From assembly GCA_041398705.1 (NCBI GenBank), contig JAWKUI010000006.1, forward strand, positions 62,001 to 126,000: 64,000 nucleotides of DNA, read 5' to 3'. The notes below the pieces were generated by a model. It had not been told where the DNA came from and searched no databases. It saw only the letters and a list, made by a program, of their open reading frames with translations. Positions within the stretch are counted from its first letter, which is position 1. The number at the start of each line of letters is the position of its first letter. This DNA is from NORP259 sp041398705. GTDB taxonomy: Bacteria; Planctomycetota; UBA1135; GCA-002686595. This document shows positions 8,247-17,723 of this stretch, one piece after another. The position numbers and the translations under genes were made by a program.

Positions 8247-10859
8247 TCAGCGGCTGCGGCTGCGGGAGCGGCGGCGTCCGCCACCGTCGCCGCGGGGACC
8301 ACGGTCCCGATCGCGGTCGCGGTCCCGGTCGCGGGGTTGATCCCGATCCCGGTCGCGGTCGCGGGGCTGATCGCGGTCGCGATCCCGGTCCCGGTCGCGC
8401 GGCTGCTCGCGATCCCGATCGCGGCCACGGCCCCGATCGTCGCGGCCGCGGTCATCCCGAGCACGGTCACCCCGGCCACGGTCCTCGCGACCCCGGTCGT
8501 CCCGGCCACGGCCGCGGTCACGATCCCGTCCGCCACGTTCCTGCTCGCGTTCGCGGGCCGGCCGCTCTTCGAATTCGTCCACTTCGCCGTCGAAGTCATC
8601 GCCTTCGTCCTCGCCGTCTTCGTCGTCGTCGTCTTCGAAGGTCTCTTCGCGACGGGGACGGCTCGGGCGCTCTTCGCGGCGCGGACCCCGGTCGCGATCG
8701 CGATCGCGATCACGATCCCGTCCGCGGCCACGGCCTTCGCGGCCTTCTTCTTCCTTGGCGGCGCCGCCCGGGCTGGTGACGGCCCGGTGGCTGACCTTGA
8801 TCCGGCCGCGGTCATCGACGTTGATGACCTCGACTTCGATCTGGTCCCCCACCGACACCACATCGCTCACCGCGCCGACGAAACCTTCCGCCAGCTCGGA
8901 GATGTGGCACAGGCCTTCGACGCCCGGCAGGATCTCGATGAACGCACCGAAGTCGCGGATGCTGCGCACGGTGCCGGTGTAACGGGTGCCGACCTCGGGG
9001 GTCTCGGTGCTCGCCTTGATGGCGTTCTTGCACGCTTCGACCTTGTCGGGGTTGGTACCGAAGATCTGCACGTTGCCGTCGTCGTCGAGGATGGTGACCT
9101 TGACTTCGTAGTCAGCCTGCAGGGCTTTGATGTTCTTGCCACCGGGGCCGATCAGGAAGCCGATCTTCTCTCCGGGGATCTTGATCGACTCGAAGCGCGG
9201 CGCGAAGCGCGACACATCGGACTTGGGACGCGGCACGGCTTCCAGCATCTTGTGCAGGATGTGGATGCGGCCCGCGCGGGCCTGCTCGAGGGCGGTTTCC
9301 AGCAGCTTGCGGGTGACGGCCTCGATCTTGATGTCCATCTGCAGGGCGGTGATACCCACCCCGCTACCGGCCACCTTGAAGTCCATGTCGCCGTTGTGGT
9401 CCTCGCTGCCGAGGATGTCGCTCAGAATGGCGGTACGGTCGCCTTCCTGCACCAAGCCCATGGCGATACCCGCCACCGGCTGGGTGATGGGCACACCGGC
9501 GCTCATCATCGCGAGGCAACCACCACACACCGACGCCATCGACGAGGAGCCGTTCGACTCCATGATGTCGGAGACGATCCGCACGGTGTAGGGGAACTGG
9601 CCCTTCTCGGGGGTCACGGCCTTGAGGGCGCGTTCCGCCAGCATGCCGTGGCCGATCTCGCGGCGACCCGGGCCGGAAATGCGGCGCGTCTCACCCACCG
9701 AGTACGGCGGGAAGTTGTAGTGCAGGTAGAAGTTCTTGCGGTACTCCTTCTCCACGCCGTCGATGATCTGCTCATCGTCCGGGGTGCCGAGGGTGCAGCT
9801 CACCAGGGCCTGGGTCTCACCGCGCGTGAACAGCACGCTGCCGTGCTGGCGCTCGATGAAGTCGGGCACGATGGTGATCTGGCGGATCTCGTCCAGCTTG
9901 CGGCCGTCGGCGCGGCGACCCGACAGAATCTGCTCACGCTCCACGCGGCGCTGCATGTCGTGGAAGATGCCCTTCACGACCTTCTTGCGGGCTTTGGCGG
10001 CGTCGTCTTCGAGGCCGGCGCACATCTTCTCGATGCACGCGGTCTCGACGGCTTTGCACGCAGCGCTGCGCTCGTGCTTGCCTTCGGTGTCGAGGGCGGC
10101 GGACAGGTCCTTCTCGAAGGCGTCCACGCCCGCGACGAGCTGCGCGTCCTGGGCCGGGGCGGTGAAGGAAGCCGGCTCGATGCCGATCTTCTTGCCCAGC
10201 TCGTCGATCAGCTTCACCACGTCACGGATGACATCGCCGGCCATTTCCAGGGCGTCGATCATCACGTCTTCGGGCAGCTGGTCGGCGGAGCTCTCCACCA
10301 TCGCGAGGCCGTGGTTGTGGCCAGCGACCACCAGGTCGAGCTCGCTGCCGCTGCGGCGTTCCTCGTCGGACGGCCAAGCGATCAGCTCCTCATCGACCCG
10401 GCCGATGCGCACCGCGCCCAGGGTTTGGGCGAAGGGCAGGCCGCTGATGCGGATGGCGGCAAACGAGGCGATCATCGCCAGCACGTCGGGGTTGTTGACC
10501 TCGTCGTACTGCAGCACGTGCGTCATGACCTGGACCTCCTCCTTGTACCCGTCGGGGAACATGGGGCGGATGGAACGGTCGATCAGACGCATGGTCAGGA
10601 TCTCTTTGGTGGTCGGACGGCCTTCGCGCTTGAAGAAGCCGCCGGGGATCTTGCCCGCCGCCTCGGTCTTCTCGCGGTAGTCCACCACCAGGGGGAAGAA
10701 GTCGATGTCCTCGCGCGCCGAACCGGCGCAGACCGCGGCAAAGACCTTGGTGTCCCCAATGGTGCAAATCACAGACCCACCGGCCTGACGGGCGACTTGC
10801 CCGGTTTCGATCGCGATCTTCTTGCCAGCGATCTTGGCTTCTACGCGGACGGGTTTCAT
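8247..10859 (-). CDS. pnp: Polyribonucleotide nucleotidyltransferase with long Arg/Asp tail
   Basis: An 870-residue 3'-5' phosphorolytic exoribonuclease (PNPase). Two RNase PH-type cores are visible (VDYREKTEAAGKIPGGFFKR in the first, NGSSSMASVCGGCLAMMSAG in the second), then a KH domain with GFLIGPGGKNIKALQ and an S1 domain ending near VSHRAV. Start chosen at the second of two close methionines, giving MKPVRVEAKIAGKK. The protein is about 170 residues longer than usual because of a low-complexity tail after S1: Arg-Asp repeats, a central acidic block, more Arg-Asp, then a final RSRSRSR. The gene follows rpsO as in most bacteria. The enzyme call is certain; the tail's role, perhaps RNA binding or clustering of the degradosome, is inference. 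Confidence 0.97.
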   Translation of the reverse strand: MKPVRVEAKIAGKKIAIETGQVARQAGGSVICTIGDTKVFAAVCAGSAREDIDFFPLVVDYREKTEAAGKIPGGFFKREGRPTTKEILTMRLIDRSIRPMFPDGYKEEVQVMTHVLQYDEVNNPDVLAMIASFAAIRISGLPFAQTLGAVRIGRVDEELIAWPSDEERRSGSELDLVVAGHNHGLAMVESSADQLPEDVMIDALEMAGDVIRDVVKLIDELGKKIGIEPASFTAPAQDAQLVAGVDAFEKDLSAALDTEGKHERSAACKAVETACIEKMCAGLEDDAAKARKKVVKGIFHDMQRRVEREQILSGRRADGRKLDEIRQITIVPDFIERQHGSVLFTRGETQALVSCTLGTPDDEQIIDGVEKEYRKNFYLHYNFPPYSVGETRRISGPGRREIGHGMLAERALKAVTPEKGQFPYTVRIVSDIMESNGSSSMASVCGGCLAMMSAGVPITQPVAGIAMGLVQEGDRTAILSDILGSEDHNGDMDFKVAGSGVGITALQMDIKIEAVTRKLLETALEQARAGRIHILHKMLEAVPRPKSDVSRFAPRFESIKIPGEKIGFLIGPGGKNIKALQADYEVKVTILDDDGNVQIFGTNPDKVEACKNAIKASTETPEVGTRYTGTVRSIRDFGAFIEILPGVEGLCHISELAEGFVGAVSDVVSVGDQIEVEVINVDDRGRIKVSHRAVTSPGGAAKEEEGREGRGRGRDRDRDRDRDRGPRREERPSRPRREETFEDDDDEDGEDEGDDFDGEVDEFEERPAREREQERGGRDRDRGRGRDDRGREDRGRGDRARDDRGRDDRGRGRDRDREQPRDRDRDRDRDQPRDRDRDRDQPRDRDRDRDRDRGPRGDGGGRRRSRSRSR
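8250..8762 (-). repeat. Low-complexity Arg/Asp-coding repeat in the 3' end of pnp
   Basis: This part of pnp is built from degenerate hexamer-like units encoding Arg-Asp dipeptides, seen on the plus strand as repeated cggtcg, cgatcc and cgcggt words. It encodes about 171 residues: two RD-rich blocks around an acidic stretch with EDDDDEDGEDEG, then PRDRDRDRDRDQ-type repeats and a serine-arginine end. Such DNA is prone to slippage, so length may vary between strains. Confidence 0.85.
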
Positions 10860-10924
10860 GTTCATCGGTCCGAACTTCCTTACGACAACAAACAAGGGAT
10901 CGCGCCGGGTAGGCGGATCCCTGG

Positions 10925-11040
10925 AGAGGCCGCAGCGTCTTGCTGCGACGGGGTGGACTCGGCACGCGCGGGCACTACGGCCTGGCGGGTTCCTTCAGAG
11001 AACCCGTTCACGCGGCGGTTCGCAGGGGCAAATGCCCCGT
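10925..11040 (-). promoter_or_regulatory. Hairpins in the rpsO-pnp intergenic region
   Basis: The 246 bp between rpsO and pnp contain three small perfect hairpins: CGCAGC/GCTGCG at 10931-10947, CGGGTTC/GAACCCG at 10986-11006, and GGGGC/GCCCC around 11024-11037. In well-studied bacteria this spacer carries the rpsO attenuator and an RNase III/PNPase autoregulation stem upstream of pnp. The positions fit that arrangement, but no sequence identity is claimed. Confidence 0.4.
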
Positions 11041-11105
11041 GCGGCGGGAGTCCGAGGCTGCGCACAATCAGGGTGGGGATCGACATTCGCATCCCCGACG
11101 AACCC

Positions 11106-11375
11106 CTAGCGACGCAGGCCCAATTTTTGCACGACCGCCTGGTAGCGGGCGACGTCCTTGGTGCGCAGGTAGCGCAGCAACTTGGAACGACGACCCACCT
11201 TCATCAGGAGACCACGGCGGGTGGTGAAGTCCTTCTTGTGCACCTTGAGGTGCTCGGTCAGGTTGCGGATGTCCTCGGACAGCAGCGCGATCTGGACTTC
11301 AGGGGAACCGTTGTCGCCGGCTTTGATGGCGAACTCACGGATGACCTCACTCTTGCGGGAGGGGACGATAGCCAT
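11106..11375 (-). CDS. rpsO: 30S ribosomal protein S15
   Basis: An 89-residue ribosomal protein of the small-subunit platform that binds 16S rRNA and nucleates S6/S18 assembly. The sequence from MAIVPSRKSEVI through GDNGSPEVQIALLSEDI, LTEHLKVHKKDFTTRRGLL and VGRRSKLLRYL is typical S15 along its whole length. The start at 11375 gives the normal protein size; a 16-residue upstream extension is ignored. It lies just upstream of pnp, the common bacterial order. Confidence 0.98.
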   Translation of the reverse strand: MAIVPSRKSEVIREFAIKAGDNGSPEVQIALLSEDIRNLTEHLKVHKKDFTTRRGLLMKVGRRSKLLRYLRTKDVARYQAVVQKLGLRR

Positions 11376-11596
11376 TGGGATGATCTCCTTCGAAACTTGC
11401 CCAAGTCCCCGCCCGTCCCCCACGGGGACTGCCGGCCGGGACCGGGTGCGCCGAATTGCCCCTCGGCAGGGGGGTCCAGGCGGACCTTTCGGCGGGAGAG
11501 CATAACGCCCAGCCCCCCGGATGTCCCGCCCTTTCGGGGCATTCCCCGGATGGCCGCTAGGCCCCCAGAGTGCCCCTCTGTGCTCTCCGCCGGGCC

Positions 11597-12208
11597 CTAG
11601 CGGGCCTCAGGACGGGTTTCGCGGGCCGGCATCACCGCCAGCATCTCGGCCAGGAGCTGGTCCAGGCCGGCCCGGAAGAAGGCCCCCTCGGTGGCATAGG
11701 CCGACTCCTGCTCCGCGTAGTCGTAGCGCCCCTTCATCGTGCCCGACCACAGGGGCGGGCCGGCAGGGTTGGCGGGGTCCACCATGCGCAGCTCCAGGTC
11801 CGCTTCGAAGGCCCGGCGGGTCTCCCAGAGGGCCTGATCCCAGTGGTGCACGATCAGCTGGCAGACCACCTCTTCGTTGAGGGTGCCGGGAGTGTAGCTG
11901 GCTTCTTGGAAGCCCGTGCCGCCCAGGTTGCCCGCTTCATCGACGAAATCGATGGACAGGGGGGCGTAGCGGCGCTTCACCAGGCCGCGCACCAGGGACT
12001 CCCGCAGGGCCTGGGTCGGCACGGCCAGACCCGCGTTGTCGACCATCACGGGGGCAACCACCACGTCGGAGGGGTTGCGCTGGTCCAGGGTCTGACCCGG
12101 CTCCACCATCACTCCCTGGCCGAGCTGCTTGGGGAGTTGCTGGCAGGCGGTCAGGGCGAGGCCGGCGGCCAGGAAGAGGGACGTGGGGATACCGAAGGCG
12201 CGCTTCAT
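11597..12208 (-). CDS. Predicted lipoprotein, possibly GNA1162/DUF799-like
   Basis: A 203-residue lipoprotein: the N-terminus ends in a lipobox (LALTACQQ, Cys near residue 20). AGGAG at a good distance before the ATG at 12208 decides the start over a long upstream extension. The mature part contains PSDVVVAPVMVDNAG, then a helical stretch (LRESLVRGLVKRRYAPLSIDFVD), and later LIVHHWDQALWETRRAFEADLELRMVD, an arrangement that recalls the GNA1162/DUF799 lipoproteins linked to outer-membrane lipopolysaccharide or porin machinery. That resemblance is from memory and weak. No operon partner is close enough to inform function. Confidence 0.72.
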   Translation of the reverse strand: MKRAFGIPTSLFLAAGLALTACQQLPKQLGQGVMVEPGQTLDQRNPSDVVVAPVMVDNAGLAVPTQALRESLVRGLVKRRYAPLSIDFVDEAGNLGGTGFQEASYTPGTLNEEVVCQLIVHHWDQALWETRRAFEADLELRMVDPANPAGPPLWSGTMKGRYDYAEQESAYATEGAFFRAGLDQLLAEMLAVMPARETRPEAR

Positions 12209-12377
12209 GGGGACTCCTGAGGGGAAATGCCGGGCAGAACCGCCCCGGGAAATGGAGAGCCCCCGGACCGGTCCCCGACCAGTTGCCGCGAGTATAGGCG
12301 CCCCGCCCCCCCCAAAAAAAGCGCGCGGAAGTCGCAATTCCCAGGCCCTGGCCCCGTGCGGGCCCCAGGGCGCGGAT

Positions 12378-15370
12378 CTACTGCACAAACGCGAAGGGGC
12401 GCGACCTCACGTAGAGTTCCGCCCGCCGGTACAGGTCCGACCAGAGGAATTCGGAGTCGTCCAGCCCGGCAAAACCGAAGCAGCTCGCCACGCAGACCTT
12501 GGCGCCGTTCGGCAGGGGCGTGCCCCCGCTGCTACCGATGTTGGGCAGGCGGACCTGCACTCCCGGCGCGCCATCGGCGGGGTCCTGACGCCAGAGGGTC
12601 CAGACCCGACCTCCACCGTCGGCGATGTCGATGCGGTACATGCCGCCCATGCCGAGGCCGTCCCGCAGGGGATCGCTAATCTCGACCGTGTAGCTCGCCG
12701 CCCCCACCGTCGAAGCCTGGGCCGGACTCTGCAACACGGGCACGTCGAGCAGCACCAACGAGCCGTTCAGCTGCGAGAGCTGGCGCCGCACCACGCTGAG
12801 GTTCGCCAGGTCGTCTTCCACTTCGACGCGCAGGTAGTGGTCGGCCTCAAGGGTGCCGAACTCCACCAGCACGCCCAGCTCGTCGTTCGCGTTGTCCTGT
12901 ACCCCGTCCACGACCCCAGGGATCGCCGAACGGATGTCCCAGGTGTTCGCACCGGAGGAGTACGCGATGCCGAGGCCCACCAGGATCGGTCGGTCCATGC
13001 CCGGCGAAATGCCGTCCACCATGACCCGCGGCGCGTTGCTGATGGTGCCGAGCGAGGTGGCCGCGACGCTGGAAAGCGACTGGGCCGACACTTCGATCGG
13101 AAGGTCTTCGACCCCGCCGGTCGACAGGAGTCCACCCGCGTACAGCAGCGAAGGCGTGGGCAGACCGTCGGTGGCGAGGGCCTCTTGACCGGTCTCCCAA
13201 CCGAAAGCCCGCAGGAAACCGAGCGCGGTGAACGCGGGCTGCACCAGGTCCAAGTCCCCCGCGATGAACGTGCCGAAACCCATGCGGTTCGGCCGTGCGA
13301 GTTCCGGCCCAAAGGTCGCCCGGTAGACCCCAGCGCCTGTGTCCAGCGAAACCGGCCCCGTCGCCCGGTAGAGGCTGCCCGACGGCGCCAGGCGCGTATC
13401 GCTGACAAAGACGTCCGTGTTGCTGATGGGCGCGTCGGGGAACGCGGTCTGCACCTGTCCGAGCCAGTTCGCCGCGGCGGGAATGGTCGGCTGCAGCAGG
13501 ACTTGCACCCGGCTGCGCGGCACGCCGTGGAACGTGAACAGGTTGTACGTGGCCACGTCCACCGTCAGGATCGACTCGCCGCCGGCCGCCGAAGCGAGCT
13601 GCAGCATGCCTTGCCCATTGGTGACGCCATTCGAAGCCAGCGGGTAGGCGGAGCCGTCATCCTCGTGCACGAACACCTTCGCGCCTTGAATCGGTTCGAG
13701 CGTTTCGGCATTGAAGACCCAGACCTCGAGGGGATCCCCCGGCGCCAGGACCGCGCCCGTGGAAGCGATGCCCACCTGCTGGAATTGCCCGGCAAACCCC
13801 GGCGTGCGCGTATTCAGCGCGTGGTCGAAGGATTGCAGCTCGAACTGAATCGGCCCCAGGGAGGGGTCGATGATGCCCGCCGTCACGGGGGCCGCCATGA
13901 AGTACGAGTTGGCGCCGACCTGAATCGGGGCGGGCGGATCGAGCGTGCCCACGTTGTTCCCCAGGGCCGAAGTCACGCGGGCGCCGGCCAGGCCTTCGTT
14001 CGCCCGGCCCACGATGCACATGTCCCGCTGATCGCTGCGCAGGAAGGTGGCCGCATTGTCGGCAAGCCCCAGGGACGTGACCGCCGGCGCGACCGTGTCG
14101 AACAGGAAACTCTGCACGCCATCCTCGAACGGATCCCCGTCGAGCAGGCGCAAGCCGGAATGCACGTTGCCACGCACCATCTCCACGGCGATCTCGATAT
14201 CCCCATCGGAGAGCAACGGCGCGCCGGTATCGTCGATCAACTGCAGGTCGTCGGCGAAGAGATCGACCAACGCCTGGCCGTCCGGCGCGAACACGCGGCG
14301 CTCGTAGGCCACCACGTTGCCGCGTTCACCGGCTCGGGGCCCACCAGCAAAATGTTCAACTCATCGCCGGCCACCGCGGCCACCGGCAGCTCCACCTGGA
14401 GCACCGGGTTGGGGTTCGTGCCAAGGTCGGACAGGCCGATCGCATCCTGGGTGCCAAAGGGCTTGAAGCCCCCCACCGGCGCCTGGATATCCGCCGTCGT
14501 GAACGCGATCGTCGTTTCGGCGAGCGGGTTGCCCTCCAGATCGGCGATCGGCGCCGCCCCGCCGGAGAGGCGCAGCAAGCAGGACGCCGCAGCCCCCAAG
14601 TTCAGGCGGCTGCCGAATTCATCCTCGGAACTCCACTTCCAGGCGGTGGTCACCGCGGTCGTGCCGGAGAACCCCGAAACCGGCAGGGGGTTCTCGGTCG
14701 GGGTGACGCCCCCCACCTGCACCTGCCAGGTGCTCAGGCTGACGGTGGTCGGGTCCATGGCCCGGTCGAAGACCACCGAGATCTCGGCGATGTCGGACAC
14801 ATCCACCGCTCCGGCAGCGGGTTCGGTCAGCAGGACGGACGGGCCACTGGTGACGGCCGAGTTGGTGTGGAACGCGAGGATCTGGTTCGGGTTGCTCGGG
14901 GTCCACTCCTGCCCCGTGATGTCGGAGATCAGGGCGTCGTCCGCCAGGCGCAGGTCGAAGTCCCGGCCGTCGAGCAACGGGGTGCGCGGCTGCAGCACCG
15001 CGATGCGGCCGTCCCCCAGCATCACGGGCGGGTTGGCCAGGGGGTAGGTGATGCCCGAGAAGCGGTCCGCCAGGACAAACGCCGCCGACAGGGACTCCGG
15101 ATTCATGCTCTCGCTGAAGCGCAGCACGATCGGGGAGGTCAGGGGCACGCTGTTGCCCGTGGGCAGGGCCTGGACGAGGGTCGGCAGTCCCGGCAGGAAG
15201 CGCATGCCGTCCTGGGGGTTGCTGGCCGAAGCCGTACCGACCGTGTTGTTGCCCGATCCGGAAGGGTTGCAGCCTTCGGTAGTGAAGACGCAGGTGGGGT
15301 TGTCGCACCCGGAAAGGGCCACCAGGGGCAGCCCCAGGGCGAGGGGGAGAAGGCTACGGAGACGGCTCAT
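12378..15370 (-). pseudogene. Large secreted lipoprotein with Ig-like (SbsA-type) domains, split by a frameshift
   Basis: Two overlapping minus-strand frames make one protein of about 997 residues. The first (15370 to about 14340) starts MSRLRSLLPLALGLPLVALSGC, a lipoprotein leader, and carries SbsA-like Ig segments such as SPIVLRFSESMNPESLSAAF and EISVVFDRAMDPTTVSLSTW. The second frame continues RAGERGNVVAYERRVFAPDG and runs to the stop at 12378. Restoring one base in the GGGGCCC tract at 14336-14342 joins them into one continuous reading. The gene may be truly broken, frameshifted by a sequencing error in the homopolymer, or recoded. Function is unknown, probably an extracellular adhesin or surface-layer component. 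The intact coding character of both halves argues for a recent lesion or an error. Confidence 0.75.
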
Positions 15371-15657
15371 GGGGAATTCCAGCCTAGGAGCACCGACAGC
15401 AAAAGGCAATTTGCAGGGCCGTGCGCAGGGGGTCTGCGGCGGCTTGCGGCACACTTGGGATTCTGAAGGGGCCCGGCGCGGCGCCGGGATCCCTTGGGGA
15501 ACGGAACCCACCCGGGACGAGTCGCGGGGGCGCCCCTTCCCCGAAACCACCGGAAAGGCTGCGACGTGCTCCCTGGGCCCCGCTACCGGAATAAGCTGGC
15601 CGGAGCCCCGACCACGCCGGTTAGAATGGGGCTTTCCAAGCCCCGTCCCCATCGCCC

Positions 15658-17610
15658 ATGCGCCTCTTCCCGTCCTGTCTCGCATGGACCGTCCTGCTCG
15701 GTTCCATTCCCGCCTGCAACGGTCCGATCGGTTCCTCCAATGGGCCGGCCCCCGAGCCCCCGGCAAACGGCATGACCGGAGCCGCAGACGCGGCCGTACG
15801 CCGTACGGTGGATGAGGTGCGATCGGCCCTCGCCGAGGGCCGCTTCGGCCAGGCCCGCGAGGCGATCGACGGGCTCGAGTTCCGGCGCACGATGGACGCG
15901 GCCCAGGCCGCCCTGGCCAGCGGGGATCCCCGCTCCGCCCTGGACCCCCTCGACCGGGCCCTGGACCTTGCCCCGCACGACCAGACCGCCCTGTGGAAGC
16001 GCGGGCTCGCCGCCATGCAGGCCGCGCCCACCGACAGCCAACCGGGGTTCTTCTATACCGACGCCACCCAGTTCCTGCGCCGGGCCTACGAAGAGGGCAT
16101 CCTCGCCAAACACACCCCCGGAGCCGACGAGTACCAGATCCTGGTGCAGGCCAGCCGGGCGGCCTACCGCATCCCCGATGCCTCCCAAGCCCTCGAACTG
16201 GCGCGCATCGCCGGGCGCGTGCACGACAAGCTCAAGCAGGATGAGATCGCCCTGCCCCAGCTCGAGGTGCCCCTCGAGCGCGCGTGGGCCGAAGCGGCGT
16301 TCGCTCGCTACATCGAGCTGAAGCGCAGCGGCGAACCGGCGGAGGAGATGCTGGGAGAAACCGAGGATCTGCTGCGGCGCCACGCTGCCCGTCAGCCCCT
16401 CGACCCGTGGTCCTTCCGCACTTTGTCGCACCTGTACCAGTGGGAGCAGCGCAAGGACGATGCGCGCGCGCAGATGGAGCGCGCCCTGGCCCTGGCCCCC
16501 GACGACGAGGGCATCTACGAAGAGCTGTTCAGCTTGAACTGGCGCTCCTTCGGTTGGGCGGAGACCACGCGCAGCATGGAGCAGCTCAGCGCCGCCTCCC
16601 CCGCCTCGGCCTACGGCCATTGGTACACGGGCATGTCGCGTTTCTACCTCGCGCTCGAGGGATTCGAGAAGACGCCGGCGGACTTGGGAACCGAACTCTG
16701 GCAGTCGGCGGAGAGCGCTTTCCAGCGCAGCCGCGAATTGCGCCCGGACTTCGCCGATGGCGCGATGGCGTACGAAGCGAGCTGCCGCTCGGCGGTGGGC
16801 TGGTGCCATTTCAAGCGCGATGAGCTCGATGCGTCGGAACGCGCCTTCCGCTCGGCGGAAGCGGTGTTCCCCGGCGGGCTGCGCGCCGCGCCGGAACCGC
16901 GTCTGCCCTCCGCCGTGGTGGGCCTCGCGTTCCTCGCAGGCAAGCTGCACGACGCGGACGAGCAGGACGTCGAGGCCCTCGAACAGGCGGCCGCTATCGG
17001 CGACTACCTGTTCGGCTACGACGACGCCGACGCGAACCTGGCGAACAACGCGGGCTTCTTGAACCGCGACGTGGCGGTGCTTCACGAGCGCATCGGACGC
17101 GAGATGCGCCGGCGCGCCGAAGGGGCCGAGGGCACGGCCGAGCGGGCCAACCTTCTGCGCCGCGCCACCCAGGAACGGGAGCGCGCCCAGGTGCTGATCG
17201 AACGTTCGTACGCCGCCTACCAACGCGCTGCCGAGCTGGCTCCGGAGGACATCCGCATCCAGAACGACGCCGGCCTGGTGATGACGTACTACCTGCAGAC
17301 CGACCTCGATGCGGGAGAAGCCTACCTGCGCAAGGCGATTGAACTCGCCGAGCAGCAGGAGATCTGGAACCAGTCGGGCAGCGACCTGCACACGGCCTGG
17401 GGCGACGCCTACCAGAACCTCGCGGTGCTCTACCTGGTCTTCAAGCACGACCCCGTGCGGGCCAAGACCTTCCTGACGAAGGCCCTCGAGATCGGCCCCG
17501 AGGACCGCGAGCAGTACCGCCCGATGCTCGAGCGGCTGGACCGTCAGATCGCCGGCGAGGACGTCGACAACGGCAACTTCGGCCGCATGGTTTGGCAGCC
17601 CCTCGAGTAA
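15658..17610 (+). CDS. TPR-containing lipoprotein
   Basis: A 650-residue secreted protein with a lipoprotein-like leader (TVLLGSIPACNGP, Cys about residue 20) and then almost entirely helical, TPR-type sequence, for example ALDPLDRALDLAPHDQTALWKRGLAAM and ARAQMERALALAPDDEGIYEELF. The C-terminal part (AYQRAAELAPEDIRIQNDAG, then TYYLQTDLDAGEAYLRKAIELAE) is closely similar in layout to the next gene, so the two are probably paralogues. It is transcribed divergently from the frameshifted lipoprotein gene across a 287-bp spacer. A scaffold or protein-interaction role in the periplasm is the most one can infer. Confidence 0.82.
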   Translation: MRLFPSCLAWTVLLGSIPACNGPIGSSNGPAPEPPANGMTGAADAAVRRTVDEVRSALAEGRFGQAREAIDGLEFRRTMDAAQAALASGDPRSALDPLDRALDLAPHDQTALWKRGLAAMQAAPTDSQPGFFYTDATQFLRRAYEEGILAKHTPGADEYQILVQASRAAYRIPDASQALELARIAGRVHDKLKQDEIALPQLEVPLERAWAEAAFARYIELKRSGEPAEEMLGETEDLLRRHAARQPLDPWSFRTLSHLYQWEQRKDDARAQMERALALAPDDEGIYEELFSLNWRSFGWAETTRSMEQLSAASPASAYGHWYTGMSRFYLALEGFEKTPADLGTELWQSAESAFQRSRELRPDFADGAMAYEASCRSAVGWCHFKRDELDASERAFRSAEAVFPGGLRAAPEPRLPSAVVGLAFLAGKLHDADEQDVEALEQAAAIGDYLFGYDDADANLANNAGFLNRDVAVLHERIGREMRRRAEGAEGTAERANLLRRATQERERAQVLIERSYAAYQRAAELAPEDIRIQNDAGLVMTYYLQTDLDAGEAYLRKAIELAEQQEIWNQSGSDLHTAWGDAYQNLAVLYLVFKHDPVRAKTFLTKALEIGPEDREQYRPMLERLDRQIAGEDVDNGNFGRMVWQPLE

Positions 17611-17723
17611 CGAACCCCCAAAAATGAACGGAATGGAAACTTGTGGCCCTGCTACCTGGGCCGCATAGGTTCCTACCCGATTGGTTGCGGTGCCCAGCCG
17701 GCACCGCCCCCCTTCGACTCCCC

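Noticed and set aside
8280..8560. Regular repeated words resembling a CRISPR or satellite
   Set aside because: They are codons of the Arg-Asp tail of PNPase, with no spacers between units and no cas genes.
7782..11600. 1272-codon open frame on the plus strand
   Set aside because: Antisense to pnp and rpsO, which are certain. The frame is open because of base composition; its Val/Ala/Pro/Ile repeats mirror the Arg-Asp codons.
14237..14345. Programmed frameshifting between the two lipoprotein frames
   Set aside because: No slippery heptamer with a downstream stem and no upstream Shine-Dalgarno-like stimulator was evident; a simple one-base change in a homopolymer explains it better.
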